64,000 bases of DNA from Halobacteriales archaeon QS_6_71_20 (GCA_003020945.1 PXRU01000002.1:1-64000); one strand, 5' to 3'; counted from the first letter of the stretch, positions 27,018-37,745 are shown. Notes: generated by a model not told the origin, from the sequence alone. Numbers and translations: made by a program.

Positions 27018-27488
27018 TCAGTCGGCCGGCTCGGCGGTCGGGCGCGCGTCGGTCCGCCCCGAGAGGTGGTCGACGTAGTCGTCGAGGTCGAGCGCGAACG
27101 CGCGGTCGCGCGCCGTCTCCAGCCCGATCCAGGAGAACTCGAACTCGCTGCCGTGCTCGGCGCCGCCGTCGCGCACGACGTGGGTCCAGCCGTCGCGCGG
27201 CTCGTGGACCCGGGCGCGATAGAAATGGCGGACGTACGCCCGCGGCGGCGACTCCCGTCTCGTCCACACGTCCGTCGCCAGCCGCTCGACGCCCGACAGC
27301 GTCGCCAGCCCGCTCTCCTCGCGGACCTCCCGGAACAGCGCCGCCCGCGGCCGCTCGGCCGGTTCGATCGTCCCCTTCGGCACCTGCAACCCCTCGTGAC
27401 CCGGCCCCTCGAACACCAGCAGCTCCGAGCCGCCGCGGGTGATGTACGCGCACGCCTTCCCGACGAACGTCGTCTCCCGTCCGGTCAC
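27018..27488 (-). CDS. NUDIX hydrolase
   Basis: 156 residues from GTG 27488. The NUDIX box fits the GX5EX7REUXEEXGU pattern exactly, from the GTIEPAE turn through the REVREESGL helix, so the metal site is complete. Before it stand [23 protein letters not shown] and LQVPKG. Such enzymes hydrolyse nucleoside-diphosphate-linked substrates. The GTG was preferred over ATG 27551 because the family begins at [10 protein letters not shown] and a TTTACC element is 27-32 bases upstream of the GTG. Confidence 0.82.
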   Translation of the reverse strand: MTGRETTFVGKACAYITRGGSELLVFEGPGHEGLQVPKGTIEPAERPRAALFREVREESGLATLSGVERLATDVWTRRESPPRAYVRHFYRARVHEPRDGWTHVVRDGGAEHGSEFEFSWIGLETARDRAFALDLDDYVDHLSGRTDARPTAEPAD

Positions 27489-27620
27489 GACATCGCGTTG
27501 ACCGATGTCGGTGGTAAAGGCTCCCCTGTTGGTGTATGGTCGTCTACCCAAGAGTTCTAGGACATACGAAATGTGACGGCGACACGCGAGCGATCCCGAG
27601 ACCGACCGGGGACGTGGCGC

Positions 27621-30600
27621 TCAGACGGTGACCCGGGTGACCGTCGTCGCCGCGTCCTCGACGTCGCGGTCGGAGGCGACCGCGACGGTGATGTCGTTCT
27701 CGCCGTAGCCGATGTCCAGCGTCGCCTCGAAGCCGCCCGCCTCGACGTCGACGATCGCCGAGTCGACCGGCGTCGTCACGGCGACCCGCTCGCCGGTCGT
27801 CTCCCCGGAGACGACGACGCTGTTTCCCTTGAACCGGGTGTCGACACGGAGGGCCGGACTCTCGTCGCTGTCGTGAAGCCGGCGGTCGCGGAACCGGTCG
27901 CGGACGAACGTCGGCGTCTCGGCGGGCTCGCCGGCGTCGATCCCGTGTGCGAGGCGGACGTACTGCGCCATCGACCACGCCAGCGGCGTCGCGCTTCCCG
28001 TCCCCTCGCCGTAGTCCCAGCCGTACTCGGTGCTGTAGTCGCGGTCCCACACCTGCTCCGCGATCATCCGCCCGGAGTTGGCGAACCGCTGCATCGTCCG
28101 CAGTAGCTCCGCCGGCGCCAGCTCCGGCTCCCGGTCGGTCGCCTCGCCGTCGACGAGCAGCTCGTACTCGCCGCGCTCGCCGGTCAGAAGCGGCCACAGC
28201 CGCCCCTTCCCGTGCTGCTCGACGGACCAGGGCGCGCCCACGTCGCCCTCGTCGCGCTCGCCGTAGCCGTCGCCGTTGTAGCGGTAGAAGGCCGCGCCCG
28301 CCGGCAGATCCACCCGGATCGTGTCGTCCACCTCCCGCACGGAGTTGCGGATCGTCCCGTCGTCCCACGGCACGATCCCGAGGCGGACCAGCTCTAGGAA
28401 GCCCGCGTCGATGACGTCGCGCTCGTCGAGGCGCGGACCGTCGTTGGCCAGCGTCCGCAGGCTCCCCGCCTCGGGGTCGCCGTCGCGGGTGACGCGGACG
28501 TAGTACGGCGTGTGCGTGTGGGGGGCCGTCCCCGTCTCCGTCGCCGTCCACGTCTCCACCTCGTCGGCCCAGCGGTCCGCGAGCGCCAGCCAGACGAGCG
28601 CGTTCGCCTCGTCGCCGGACGCGAGCGCCAGCTTGGCGGCGCACGCGAGCCCGGATATCTCCGCGGCGATCGACGAGGGGGAGTAGCCCGCCTCCTCCTC
28701 CCAGCGCTCCTGACCGGTGGCGGGACCGTTGCGGGCGACGTAGTCGGCCGATCGGCGGACGTGCTCGTAGTCGTAGGCCGTGTCGGCGAAGTCGACGCCG
28801 TCCTCCCAGAGGTGGTACGCCATCACCGCCGGGAACGAGATGTTGTCCATCTGCTCGCCCCCCCAGCGGGTGATCCCGTTGAGGTAGGTGTTCTGCGGGA
28901 TGAACCCCTCCTCGTCCTGCTGGTACTCGTAGATGTACTCCAGTTGGCTGATCGCCGTCTCGACGTCGCCGGTCAGCTCCGCGGCGGTGAACACCTGATA
29001 GAGGTCGCGCGCCCACACGAAGTTGTAGCCGTACCCCTTCTGCTCGTCGGCGTGGACCGCCTCCCCCCACGGCACCGACGGCGAGGCGACGCTGGCGCCC
29101 CGGAACGTCTTGTCCTCGACGGCTCGCAGCGTCATCAGCGCCGCGCGGTACTGGTTCGTCAGCGCCTCGTCGCCGGCGACCGCGTCCGGCAGCGGCTTGT
29201 CCGCGAGGAACGCCCGCCAGGTGTCGCGGTACGCCTCGCGGACGGCGTCGTACCCGCGAGCGAGCGACCCCACCGCCTCGCCCAGCGCCGCCGAGGCGTC
29301 GGCCTGGCGGGCGAGTCGACCGAGTCGCGGGTGGCGGGCACGGTCCCCTCCGAGAACAGCCCGGAGAGCTCGTCGCTGCCGGCCGCACAGACCGTCGCCC
29401 AGTCGAACCGCCCGGCCGTCGCCATCGCGACGGAGACGGAGTAGCCGTTGCCGTTCTCGTCGACGAGCATCGCCTCGCCGCGCTCGCCGGTGTAGGCGCC
29501 GGCGTCGCGGGCGACGAGGTGGTGGCTCCCCGGCTGGCCGAGCCGCAGGCCGCGGTCGCGCGTCCCGGTGTTGGTGAGCGCGGTGTCGGCGACCGCGAAC
29601 ACGTCGTATGCGTTGCCGTCGCTGGCGGCGAACTCCACGTCGGCGACGATCGCGTCGTGGTCGGGATCGGCCGCGTACTCGACGCGCAGCTCCCACTCGT
29701 GGCCCCGGCCGTCGCCCGTCTCCGTGACGACGTGCTCGAACAGCAGCGCGTCGTCCGCGCCGGGCTCGACCCGCCGGTCGACGGTGTCGTCGCCGGTCCG
29801 CTCGCCCTCGACGTGCGTGCGGACCGTGTAGTCGCCGTCGGCCCGCGAGACGATGAAATCCAGCGTGCGGAGGTTCATCAGGTCCACCCGCGGGAACCGC
29901 ACCTCGGTGAGCGCCCCCTCCGTCAGCGTGTACCAGACGCGGGAGGCGTCCTCGGCGTCGTGGTCGGCGACGGTGCCGACGCCGTACTTCTCGCCGGTAG
30001 TCCACCGCGGGCGGTCCGGCGGCGTCGACGGCGCCGCCGCCGCGCTCGGCAGCGCGTCACACTCGGCCAGCACGGCGGTCGCGCGCAGCCGGAAGCCGTG
30101 GGCGTACCCCAGCGGCGTCGCGCTGTCGGGCGTGCCGTCGTCGTACCACTGCTCGGGCAGGTAGCCCGTCCGCGTCGTCAGCGGGCCGTCGTCGTCGAGC
30201 AGGTCGTACAGCGCCGCCGCCCGGTCGAGCAGCTCCGTCCCCGTCTCCCCGCGCCCGCGGTCGGTCGCGAGTTCGCCGAGGCGCGCGGCGGCGGCCGCGC
30301 CCATCGCGGTGGTGAGCGTCCACACCTTCTCGCCGGACTGGCCGGCCGTCCGCCAGTCGTCCCCCTCGTAGCGGATCAGCCCCTCGACCGCCGAGTCGGC
30401 GGGATCGCGGTACAGGCCCTCCAGCGCCGTCCGGACGTGGGTGACGACGCGGTCGACGTCGTCGTCGGTCGCGTTCAGCCCCTCGACGGCGTCGTACGCC
30501 GCCAGCGCGTCCGCCACCGAGAACGTCGCCGCGTCGAGTCGGTCGTCCAGCTCGCCGTCCGCGAGCCGCGCCCCGTAGGCGTCCCGCTCGTCGCTCCACA

Positions 30601-32113
30601 GCGCGTCCAGCCCGGCGAACGTCTCCTCGGCGCCGGCTCGCCCGCGCTCGCGGAGCCGGTCGGACACCGGCGCGCGCGCGACCGCCGCGTACGCCTCCAC
30701 GAACGTCGCCGCGGCGTGGGTGAATCGACCGGACATATCCTCCCAGAGGCTCTGACAGCGCGCGGGGAGGCCGTCGTCGGCCCGCGAGTCGTCGAGCGCG
30801 TCGACGCCGGCGGCGACCGCCTCGCGGATCCGACGCTCCTCGGCCGCCGGGACGGCGTCGGCGTGCTCCCGCAGGAACGTCGCGAGGAACCGAACGACGA
30901 TCGCCGTCTGGTCGGCCTGGTGTTCGTCGGAGTCGGTCCGCCCCTCGAGGCGGGCGTTCGCCCACCCCGGGGCGACGGAGCCGTCGGCGGCCCACACCCG
31001 GTGGGGCCAGGAGCCGTCCGATGTCTGAGTGTCGCAGTAGAACAGCGCGCTGCGCGCCAGCGACGCCGGCTCCACCTCCAGGTCGAGCGCGTCGTTCGAC
31101 GCCAGGAGGTGGCCGGAGATGCGGGCGTCGTCGCGGAACCAGACGTAGCCGTAGCCGCCGGAGTTGCGGAAGTACGGGTCGAACTCCGGCCCGGCGATCC
31201 GCCCGCCGGAGGGCGCCTCAAGCAGGTCGAGCGCGCGCAGGTCCGACCGGACCGTCTTCCGTCGCGGGATCTCCGACGGCACCGCGACGGCCGTCCGCTC
31301 GCGGGCGACCGTGCGGAGGTCGTCGGCGTCGGCGTGGGTGCTCGCGCAGTCGCGGACCGACGCGAGCGCGCGCTCGCGGTCGTGTTCGCCGTTGTCCGCC
31401 AGGAGGGTGGCGAGGGTGGTGCACATCCCGCGGCCCGCCCGCTCCAGCGGCGCCGTGACGACCACGTCGCCGCTGAGGTGGGTGTCCTCGTAGCGGTTGA
31501 TCGCCCCCTCGCGCGGGAGCGCGACCGGCTCGGGGTCGAGGATCTCCTCGAACCGCTCGGGGATCTGCGCGCGGACGTCGTCGAGCCCGGTCGAGGCGGT
31601 GACGTAGTCGTGTTCCGTCCGGTGGAACACCTCGACGGCGTCGCCGTCCGCCGGCCCCGCGCCGTCGTGGATGAGCCGGCCGACCCGCGTCTCCCGGTCC
31701 TCCGGCGCGAGCGTCAGGAAGGCGACCAGACGCGCCTCCGGCGGCACCGACCCGCGGAGCTCGACGTGGGTGACGTGCTCGCGCCCCAGGGTCAGGTCGT
31801 ACTGGTGGACGGTGAACTCGCCGGCGTCGTACTCCGTCTCCACGAGCGTCGTCTCGCGGTAGTAGTGCTGGCGGACCGTCTCCAGCTCGTCGAACCAGTA
31901 GGTGCGCTCGCCGGTCTCGATGCCGAAGCGGGAGCGGTCGATCCCGGACAGTCCCGAGATCGCCGCCGAGAAGTCCCGGATCCCTCCCGCCGGATCGACG
32001 TGCACTAGCCGCTCGCTGCGCCCGGAGAACGCCCCGTGGACGGTGCTTGCGGTGCCGGCGGCGCCGTGGCCCCGGTCGCGCTTGTAGTCGTTGAGTGCCG
32101 TTCGCAGCCGCAT
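27621..32113 (-). pseudogene. Giant glucoamylase with two GH15 modules and glucodextranase-type domains, frameshifted
   Basis: ATG 32113 opens about 930 residues with a first GH15 module (GYGYVWFRDDARISGHLL, TSDGSWPHRVWAADGSV) and then a glucodextranase N-type domain (WTTGEKYGVGTVADHDAEDA, LMNLRTLDFIVSRADGDY). It breaks near 29300-29330. The next frame continues with RQADASAALGEAVGSLARGY, a second GH15 module (GYGYNFVWARDLYQVFTAAE, TRWGGEQMDNISFPAVMAYHLWEDG) and a C-terminal beta domain to 27621. About 30 residues of the normal linker strand seem to be missing, so the lesion is a deletion with frame change. No signal peptide is seen. It would release glucose from maltodextrins and is the first gene of the glucan cluster. 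Confidence 0.85.
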
Positions 32114-32192
32114 CCACCGGTGTAACTACGCCACCGGTTAAAGTCTCCGCGGTACGTGACCGGTTCACACCTCCGATCCGCGGGAGGAGACG

Positions 32193-32303
32193 GGCTCTCC
32201 GCCGGCCGCGAGACAACCCGGCTGTCCGCCGGTCGTGAGATGACACCGGCTGTCCGCCGGTCGTGAGACGGAACGGGCTCTCTGCCGGGTGCGGGACCGA
32301 AGG
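32193..32303. repeat. Four tandem imperfect repeats of about 28 bases
   Basis: Units begin at 32193, 32220, 32248 and 32276, each starting GGCT(G/C)TC(C/T)GCCGG and continuing with a (C/T)G(T/C)GAGAC-like half. The two middle copies share 22 consecutive bases. The array lies in the 207-base gap between the GH13 stop and the glucoamylase start, upstream of the latter. Confidence 0.75.
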
Positions 32304-32320
32304 GCCGTCCACGCGACGGC

Positions 32321-34384
32321 TCAGTCCCGGACCGGCACCACGACCACGTCGGAGACGGTCACGGTCGACCCGTCGTCGACCCCCCCGCCCACGGACCCCT
32401 CGGCGTCGACGCCCACTACCTCCCCGGTCACGAGGTCCGTCCCGTCGACCGACTCCGACGGCCGGACCTCGGCGGCGTCCGTCGCGAAGTTGAGCGCCGC
32501 GACGACCGCGGTGCCGTCGGCGGCCTCCCGGCGGTAGGCGACGACGGAGTCGGGGTCGCCCTCGGGGACGGCGTAGTCGATCCGGGACAGGTCGGCGCGG
32601 TGTGTCAGGGCGGGGTGGTCGTCCCGGAGCGCGAGCAGCCGGCGGTAGTGGTCCCGGAGGTCCTCGCGGACGTTCGCGTGGTCCAGCCGGTCGCGCCGGC
32701 CCAGTTGGCCGGTCTCCTGGCCGGCGTACACCATCGGAGCGCCCGGCAGCGTCGTCAGCGCGCCCGCGGCCGCGCGGGCGGCCGCCTCGCCGTAGGAGGC
32801 GAGGTAGCGCGACTCGTCGTGGTTCTCGTGGTACAGCATGAAGGAGGCGTGCTCGGGGAAGCCGACGCGGCGGCGCCCCTCGACGGCGTCGAGGATCCCC
32901 TCGGCGGGCTCGTTGCCGGCGCCGACCTCCCGGACCGCGAACGCCGTCGTCGAGTCGAAGTGCATGTCGAACAGCCCCGCCTGGAAGTCCGGGATGTACG
33001 GGATCGTCTCGTCGAGCAGGAGGAACTCCGAGTCGGCCGCCTTCACGCGGTCGTGCACTTCCATCCAGAAGCCGTTCGGCACCGCCCACGCCATGTCACA
33101 GCGGAAGCCGTCGACCAGCGGTGCCCACTCGTCGACGACGTCGAGGAGGTGGCGGCGCACCGCCAGGGAGGCGAACTCGAAGTTGGCGATCAGCTCCCAG
33201 TCGAAGTACGTCCCCGGCTCGCCGCTCTCCTGCCACTCGTACCAGGAGCGGTACTCGCTGTCGGGGTTCCCGTATGCGTCCCGGAAGCGGGGATGGTCGC
33301 GCGCCGAGTGGTTGCACACCAGGTCGAACAGGACGGACATCCCGCGGTCGTGGGCCGCCTCGACCAGCGCCTCGTACGCCTCGCGGCCGCCCAGGTCCGC
33401 GGCGACCGAGAAGAAGTCCGTGATGTTGTAGCCGTGCGGCGCGCCGTCGTGCTGGAGCACCGGGGTGAGCCACAGCGTGTCGACGCCGAGGTCGGCCAGG
33501 TCGTCGAGGCGCTCGCGGATCGCCGCCAGGGGGGAACCCCCGCGGTCCGACTCCGCGAACGTCCGCACGTACACCTCGTAGATGGTCGAGTCGAGCGCCC
33601 ACTCCGGGGGGTCGTACGGCCGCGCGACGGCGATCCCGTCGCCGTCGGTGGCCGCGTCGGCATCGGAGCCGGCGTCCTCGCCGGCCACACCGCCGGCGGC
33701 GTCGTCCCCGGCGCCCGTGCGTCGCACGTCGACGGCGTCCTGCACGCCGTAGGCGCGCCCGGTCACGGGAACCGCGTAGATCCGGGCGCGCTCCGGGAGG
33801 CGCTCGCGGGGCACCCGCAGGGTTCGCCCCTCGACGGTCACGTCCGAGTCGGCCAGGTCGTCGCGGTCGTCGATCATGAACTCGACGCGAGGGGGGTCGT
33901 CGCCGCCGGCGACGCCGCCGCCGCGCGGGCGCACCTCCGCCTCGACGCGCACCTCGTCGTCGCCGACGGCCGTCCGGAGGCGGACGCGGGGGCGCTCGAC
34001 GTCGCCGTCGCCGTCGCGCGATGGGCGGGCGGAGCCGGCGGCCTCCCCGGGCGCGGTCCCGTCGGGGTCGCCGGTTAGCGCCCCGTCGGCGGCGGCCTCG
34101 GCCGCGGAGTACCCTTCGCGCTCGCCGACGGACGGTCGGGTCTCGGCCGCGAACGCGTGAACGCTCAAGTCGTGGCTCGTGTCGCCGGCGTCGAGCCGGA
34201 GCAGGTAGCGGCCGGCGACGTCCGGGCCGAACCGCTGGACGGCCCCCTCGCCAACGCTCGCGGTCGATCCCTCCGGCGCCCGGACGAGGCGCCACTCGTA
34301 GTCGGCGCTCGGGTCCGGATCGCGGGGCGCGAGCTCCACGGCCTCCCCGACCGCACAGACGCGCGGTCGCCCCGGGTGTTTCAT
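32321..34384 (-). CDS. GH13 alpha-amylase-family enzyme
   Basis: 687 residues. An N-terminal PKD-like or carbohydrate-binding beta domain and a variable acidic linker (to about 250) precede the TIM barrel (STIYEVYVRTFAESDRGG). The catalytic residues are D430 (GFRCDMAWAVP), E459 (LLLDETIPYIP) and D523 (HENHDESRYLA), and the conserved VCNHSA is present. A C-terminal beta domain ends the protein. It hydrolyses or rearranges alpha-1,4-glucans; there is no signal peptide, so action is intracellular. ATG 34384 begins MKHPGRPRVCAVG; an alternative at 34405 is less likely. It is upstream of the glucoamylase. Confidence 0.92.
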   Translation of the reverse strand: MKHPGRPRVCAVGEAVELAPRDPDPSADYEWRLVRAPEGSTASVGEGAVQRFGPDVAGRYLLRLDAGDTSHDLSVHAFAAETRPSVGEREGYSAAEAAADGALTGDPDGTAPGEAAGSARPSRDGDGDVERPRVRLRTAVGDDEVRVEAEVRPRGGGVAGGDDPPRVEFMIDDRDDLADSDVTVEGRTLRVPRERLPERARIYAVPVTGRAYGVQDAVDVRRTGAGDDAAGGVAGEDAGSDADAATDGDGIAVARPYDPPEWALDSTIYEVYVRTFAESDRGGSPLAAIRERLDDLADLGVDTLWLTPVLQHDGAPHGYNITDFFSVAADLGGREAYEALVEAAHDRGMSVLFDLVCNHSARDHPRFRDAYGNPDSEYRSWYEWQESGEPGTYFDWELIANFEFASLAVRRHLLDVVDEWAPLVDGFRCDMAWAVPNGFWMEVHDRVKAADSEFLLLDETIPYIPDFQAGLFDMHFDSTTAFAVREVGAGNEPAEGILDAVEGRRRVGFPEHASFMLYHENHDESRYLASYGEAAARAAAGALTTLPGAPMVYAGQETGQLGRRDRLDHANVREDLRDHYRRLLALRDDHPALTHRADLSRIDYAVPEGDPDSVVAYRREAADGTAVVAALNFATDAAEVRPSESVDGTDLVTGEVVGVDAEGSVGGGVDDGSTVTVSDVVVVPVRD

Positions 34385-34485
34385 GGCCGGGCCGTCGAAC
34401 GGCACCCGTTTCGCTCTTTCGCCCGCGCGCCGCCCGGCCGGAGCGCGGGGAACCGCTAAGTGGTCCCCCGGGGAACGAGCCCCGC

Positions 34486-34878
34486 ATGGACGGAAACGAC
34501 GACGCCGACCGGACCGGGACGGCCGCGCGGCCGGTCTCGGTCGACATCGACATCGCCGACGGCCGGACGACGATCGCGGTGAGCGGCGACCGGGACGCCG
34601 CCGTCGTCGTCCGGTCGGCCGCCGGCGAGCGGATCTACCTCCCGCCGGAGGACTTCGACCGTCCGCCCGCGTCGGACAGCCCCTACCAGCCCGCGGGCGA
34701 CGCCGACAGCCCGTACCAGTCGGCCGCCGGCGACAGCCCGTATCAGTCGGCGGACGGCTCCGACAGCCCCTACCGGCGCGGCGGCGGCGCGCGCGAGCAC
34801 GTCGGGCTCGAACCGACGGCCGACGGCTTCCAGATCGTCCACCCGGAGCCGGCCGACGACGTCCGGATCCTCCGGTAG
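34486..34878 (+). CDS. Haloarchaeal protein with SPYQ repeats
   Basis: 130 residues. A beta-rich first half (VSVDIDIADGRTTIAVSGDRDAAVVVRSAAGERIYLPPEDF) is followed by four imperfect repeats, DSPYQPAGDA, DSPYQSAAG, DSPYQSADGS and DSPYRRGGG, and a short tail HVGLEPTADGFQIVHPEPADDVRILR. It is divergent from the GH13 gene and convergent with GT4. Similar proteins recur in haloarchaea without known function. The start is the first ATG after an intergenic promoter region. Confidence 0.7.
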   Translation: MDGNDDADRTGTAARPVSVDIDIADGRTTIAVSGDRDAAVVVRSAAGERIYLPPEDFDRPPASDSPYQPAGDADSPYQSAAGDSPYQSADGSDSPYRRGGGAREHVGLEPTADGFQIVHPEPADDVRILR

Positions 34879-34951
34879 GCGCCCGAAAGCCCGCCGCAGA
34901 CGGAGCCGACGCCCGAACGCTCCGCGACCGGCGTCCCCGGCGGAACGGCGG

Positions 34952-36016
34952 TCACTCGTCGTCCGCGTCGGCGAGGACCCGCTCGTAGAACGCCGCGTGT
35001 TCGTCCGCGACCGCCTCCCACGTCCGCACGTCGTACTCGATGGGCGTGTCCAGCGAGAGCGCGTACTCGATCCCGTCGGCGACGGCGTCGGAGTCGGGCT
35101 CCACCTCGATGAGGCAGTCCCCCGGCAGCACCTCCGAGGCGCCGCTGGGTCCGGCGACGACGCGCGTGCCGACCGACAGCGCCTCGACGATGGTGATCCC
35201 GAACGGCTCCGCGAGCGACGGCGAGACGAACAGGTCCGCGCCGGCGTAGTAGTCGCCCAACTCCTCCTCGGGGACGTAGCCGACGAACTCCACCCGGTCC
35301 TCGACGCCGAGCAGCTCGACGAACCGCTTCAGCTGGGCGGTGAGGTGGCCGGTCCCGCCGATCACCAGCGTCACGTCGTCGCGGCGGAGCTTCGGGAGCG
35401 CGTACAGCAGGTGCGACAGCCCCTTCTGGTCCGTATGGCGACCGACGAAAAACAGCATCGCCCCGTCGATCCCCAGCTCCGCCTTCAGGTCCCGGCCGGT
35501 CGGCTCGACCGACGAGAAGCCGTTGTAGATGACGTCGGCGTCGCCACCGTACTCGTGGGCGAGCTTCCTGGCGGTGAACTCGCTGACGGCCAGCAGGTGG
35601 TCCGAGCGGTTGACGACGCGCTGTTCGGTGCGCCTCTCGCGGTCGGGCGGCTCCGCGTTGCGGTCCGAGGACAGCGAGTGGAAGGTGGTGACCCACTCGA
35701 CGTCGTGGCTGGACTGCGCGCGCGACCCCGGGTTGTAGCCGAACCAGTCGTTGGTGTGGACGACGTCGGCGTCGGCCGCGTGCTCGACGAACGCGCCCGA
35801 GAGCCGCCCGATCCGGGTGATGATGTCCCCCTCGCCGGTCGAGACGCCGTGGATCCCCTCGCGACCCTCCGGGGCGTACTCCGCGGGCAACACCAGCTCC
35901 ACGGTGACGCCGTCGCGCTCGCGGAGCCGCTCGAACAGCTCGCCGACCGCCGTGTCCAGCCCGCCGGTCACGTTCGGGGGGAACCCCCACCCCAGCATCA
36001 GGACCTTGTACGGCAT
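34952..36016 (-). CDS. GT4-family glycosyltransferase (glycogen/starch synthase-like)
   Basis: 354 residues with the GT-B fold. The N-lobe glycine loop is LMLGWGFPPNVTGGLDTAVGELFERL. The C-lobe holds FFVGRHTDQKGLSHLLYALP, LVIGGTGHLTAQLKRFVELLGVEDRVEFVGYV and the EX7E motif in SLAEPFGITIVEALSVGTRVV. The opening and the DVVHTNDWFGY region resemble glycogen-synthase-like enzymes. Within an amylase/MalQ cluster it probably elongates glucan using a sugar nucleotide. ATG 36016 is the first start; a TATA-like GATTAAGTG is about 30 bases upstream. Confidence 0.9.
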   Translation of the reverse strand: MPYKVLMLGWGFPPNVTGGLDTAVGELFERLRERDGVTVELVLPAEYAPEGREGIHGVSTGEGDIITRIGRLSGAFVEHAADADVVHTNDWFGYNPGSRAQSSHDVEWVTTFHSLSSDRNAEPPDRERRTEQRVVNRSDHLLAVSEFTARKLAHEYGGDADVIYNGFSSVEPTGRDLKAELGIDGAMLFFVGRHTDQKGLSHLLYALPKLRRDDVTLVIGGTGHLTAQLKRFVELLGVEDRVEFVGYVPEEELGDYYAGADLFVSPSLAEPFGITIVEALSVGTRVVAGPSGASEVLPGDCLIEVEPDSDAVADGIEYALSLDTPIEYDVRTWEAVADEHAAFYERVLADADDE

Positions 36017-36187
36017 CGCGTCGTGTATCGACGGACCGGCACTTAATCGCTCGGCGTGAACGAACGGGTCACGGCCCGATCCGCCTCGGTCCGACACACC
36101 CCGGTTCGCCTTGCTCCGACTCGCCTCGGTCCGACTCGTTCCGACTCGGCCCGACCCTTGATACGGCCGCCCCGCGAGGTGTCGCCA

Positions 36188-37678
36188 ATGCGGTTCGACA
36201 GACGAAGCGGCGTGCTGCTCCACCCGACCGCGCTCCCCGGCCCGCACGGGATCGGCGATCTCGGCGCGGGCGCACGATCGTTTATCGATTTCCTCGACCG
36301 GGCCGACCAGTCGATCTGGCAGGTGTGTCCGCTCGGCCCTACGGCCGGCATCCACGGCCACTCCCCGTACCAGACGTACTCCGGGTTCGCCGGCAACCCC
36401 CTGCTGGTCGACCTCCGCGCGCTCGGCGAGCGCGGCTACCTGACCGACGACGACCTCGCGCCCGACGACGCCTTCTCCCGCCACGAGACGAACTACGACG
36501 CCGTCGAGTCGTTCAAGACCGACCGCCTCCGAGCCGCCTTCGAGCGGTTCCGCGCCGACGCCCCGGACGACGAGCGGGCGGCGTTCGCGGCGTATCGCGA
36601 GCGCGAGGCCGACTGGCTCGCCGACTACGCGCTGTTTCGCGCGCTGAAACGCGAGTTCGACGGCGACCCCTGGACGCGGTGGCCCGAGCCGGTCCGGACG
36701 CGCGACCCCGACGCCCTCGCGTCCCGCCGCGAGGACCTCGCCGACGAGGTCGCCTTCCGGGCGTTCTGCCAGTGGACGTTCGACCGCCAGTGGAGCGACC
36801 TCCGCGAGACCGCCGCCGACCGCGGGATCGAGCTGCTGGGCGACCTCCCGATCTACGTCGCGCTCGACTCCGCGGACGTGTGGGCCGCGCCGGCGGCGTT
36901 CGACCTGACCGAGGGGGGCCGTCCCGCCGCGGTCGCGGGCGTCCCGCCGAACCCCGGCGACGACGGCCAGCGCTGGGGCAACCCCGTCTACGACTGGGGC
37001 CACCTCGCGGACACCGGCTACGAGTGGTGGCTCGACCGGCTCCGGCGACTGTTCGCGTTCGTCGACTACGCCCGGCTCGACCACTTCAAGGGGTTCGACG
37101 AGTTCTGGGCGATCCCCGCCGACAGCGACGACCCCGCCGACGGCGAGTGGCGTGAGGGACCGGGGCGCGCGTTCTTCGAGGCCGTCCGCCAGGAGTTCGG
37201 CGCGCTCCCGTTCGTCGCCGAGGACCTGGGCTTTCTCGACCCCGACAGCGCCGCGCTCAGGGAGGCGTTCGACGTCCCGGGAATGCGCGTGCCGCAGTAC
37301 GCCGACTGGTGTGAGGCCGGCCACCGCTACCAGCCGATGCACTACCCGGAGGACGCGGTCGCGTACACCTCGACCCACGACACCGACACGGCGGTGGGCT
37401 ACTACGAGGGACTCGACGGACGCCAGCGCGAGTGCCTCCACTACAACCTCGGCACCGACGGCGTCGAGATCGAGTGGGACCTCGTCGAGGCGGTGTGGAA
37501 CTCCGACGCCACCCTCGCGGTGACGACCGTTCAGGACCTCCTCGGACTCGACAGCCACGCCCGCTTCAACACGCCCGGGACGGCGGAGGGGAACTGGCGC
37601 TGGCGCGTCACTGAGGCGGGACTCGACGGCGACGTCGCCGACCGGCTCGCGCGCGTCACCGACGCGACCGTCCGCTGA
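36188..37678 (+). CDS. malQ: 4-alpha-glucanotransferase (GH77, amylomaltase)
   Basis: 496 residues, standard for amylomaltase, which transfers maltodextrin segments and releases glucose. Signatures are SGVLLHPTALPGPHGIGDLG at the start, GHSPYQTYSGFAGNPLLVDL, the nucleophile D298 in YARLDHFKGFDEFW, the acid/base E345 in FVAEDLGFL and the late YTSTHDTDTAVGYYEG. It is divergent from the GT4 gene. With GH13, GH15 and GT4 it forms a maltodextrin/glycogen metabolism cluster. ATG 36188 fits the family length. Confidence 0.96.
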   Translation: MRFDRRSGVLLHPTALPGPHGIGDLGAGARSFIDFLDRADQSIWQVCPLGPTAGIHGHSPYQTYSGFAGNPLLVDLRALGERGYLTDDDLAPDDAFSRHETNYDAVESFKTDRLRAAFERFRADAPDDERAAFAAYREREADWLADYALFRALKREFDGDPWTRWPEPVRTRDPDALASRREDLADEVAFRAFCQWTFDRQWSDLRETAADRGIELLGDLPIYVALDSADVWAAPAAFDLTEGGRPAAVAGVPPNPGDDGQRWGNPVYDWGHLADTGYEWWLDRLRRLFAFVDYARLDHFKGFDEFWAIPADSDDPADGEWREGPGRAFFEAVRQEFGALPFVAEDLGFLDPDSAALREAFDVPGMRVPQYADWCEAGHRYQPMHYPEDAVAYTSTHDTDTAVGYYEGLDGRQRECLHYNLGTDGVEIEWDLVEAVWNSDATLAVTTVQDLLGLDSHARFNTPGTAEGNWRWRVTEAGLDGDVADRLARVTDATVR

Positions 37679-37745
37679 CGCCGCCGGCTCGCTCGCGATC
37701 GCCGGACTCACAACGCATAAGCGGCCGCCGGCCGACGCCCCGGCA

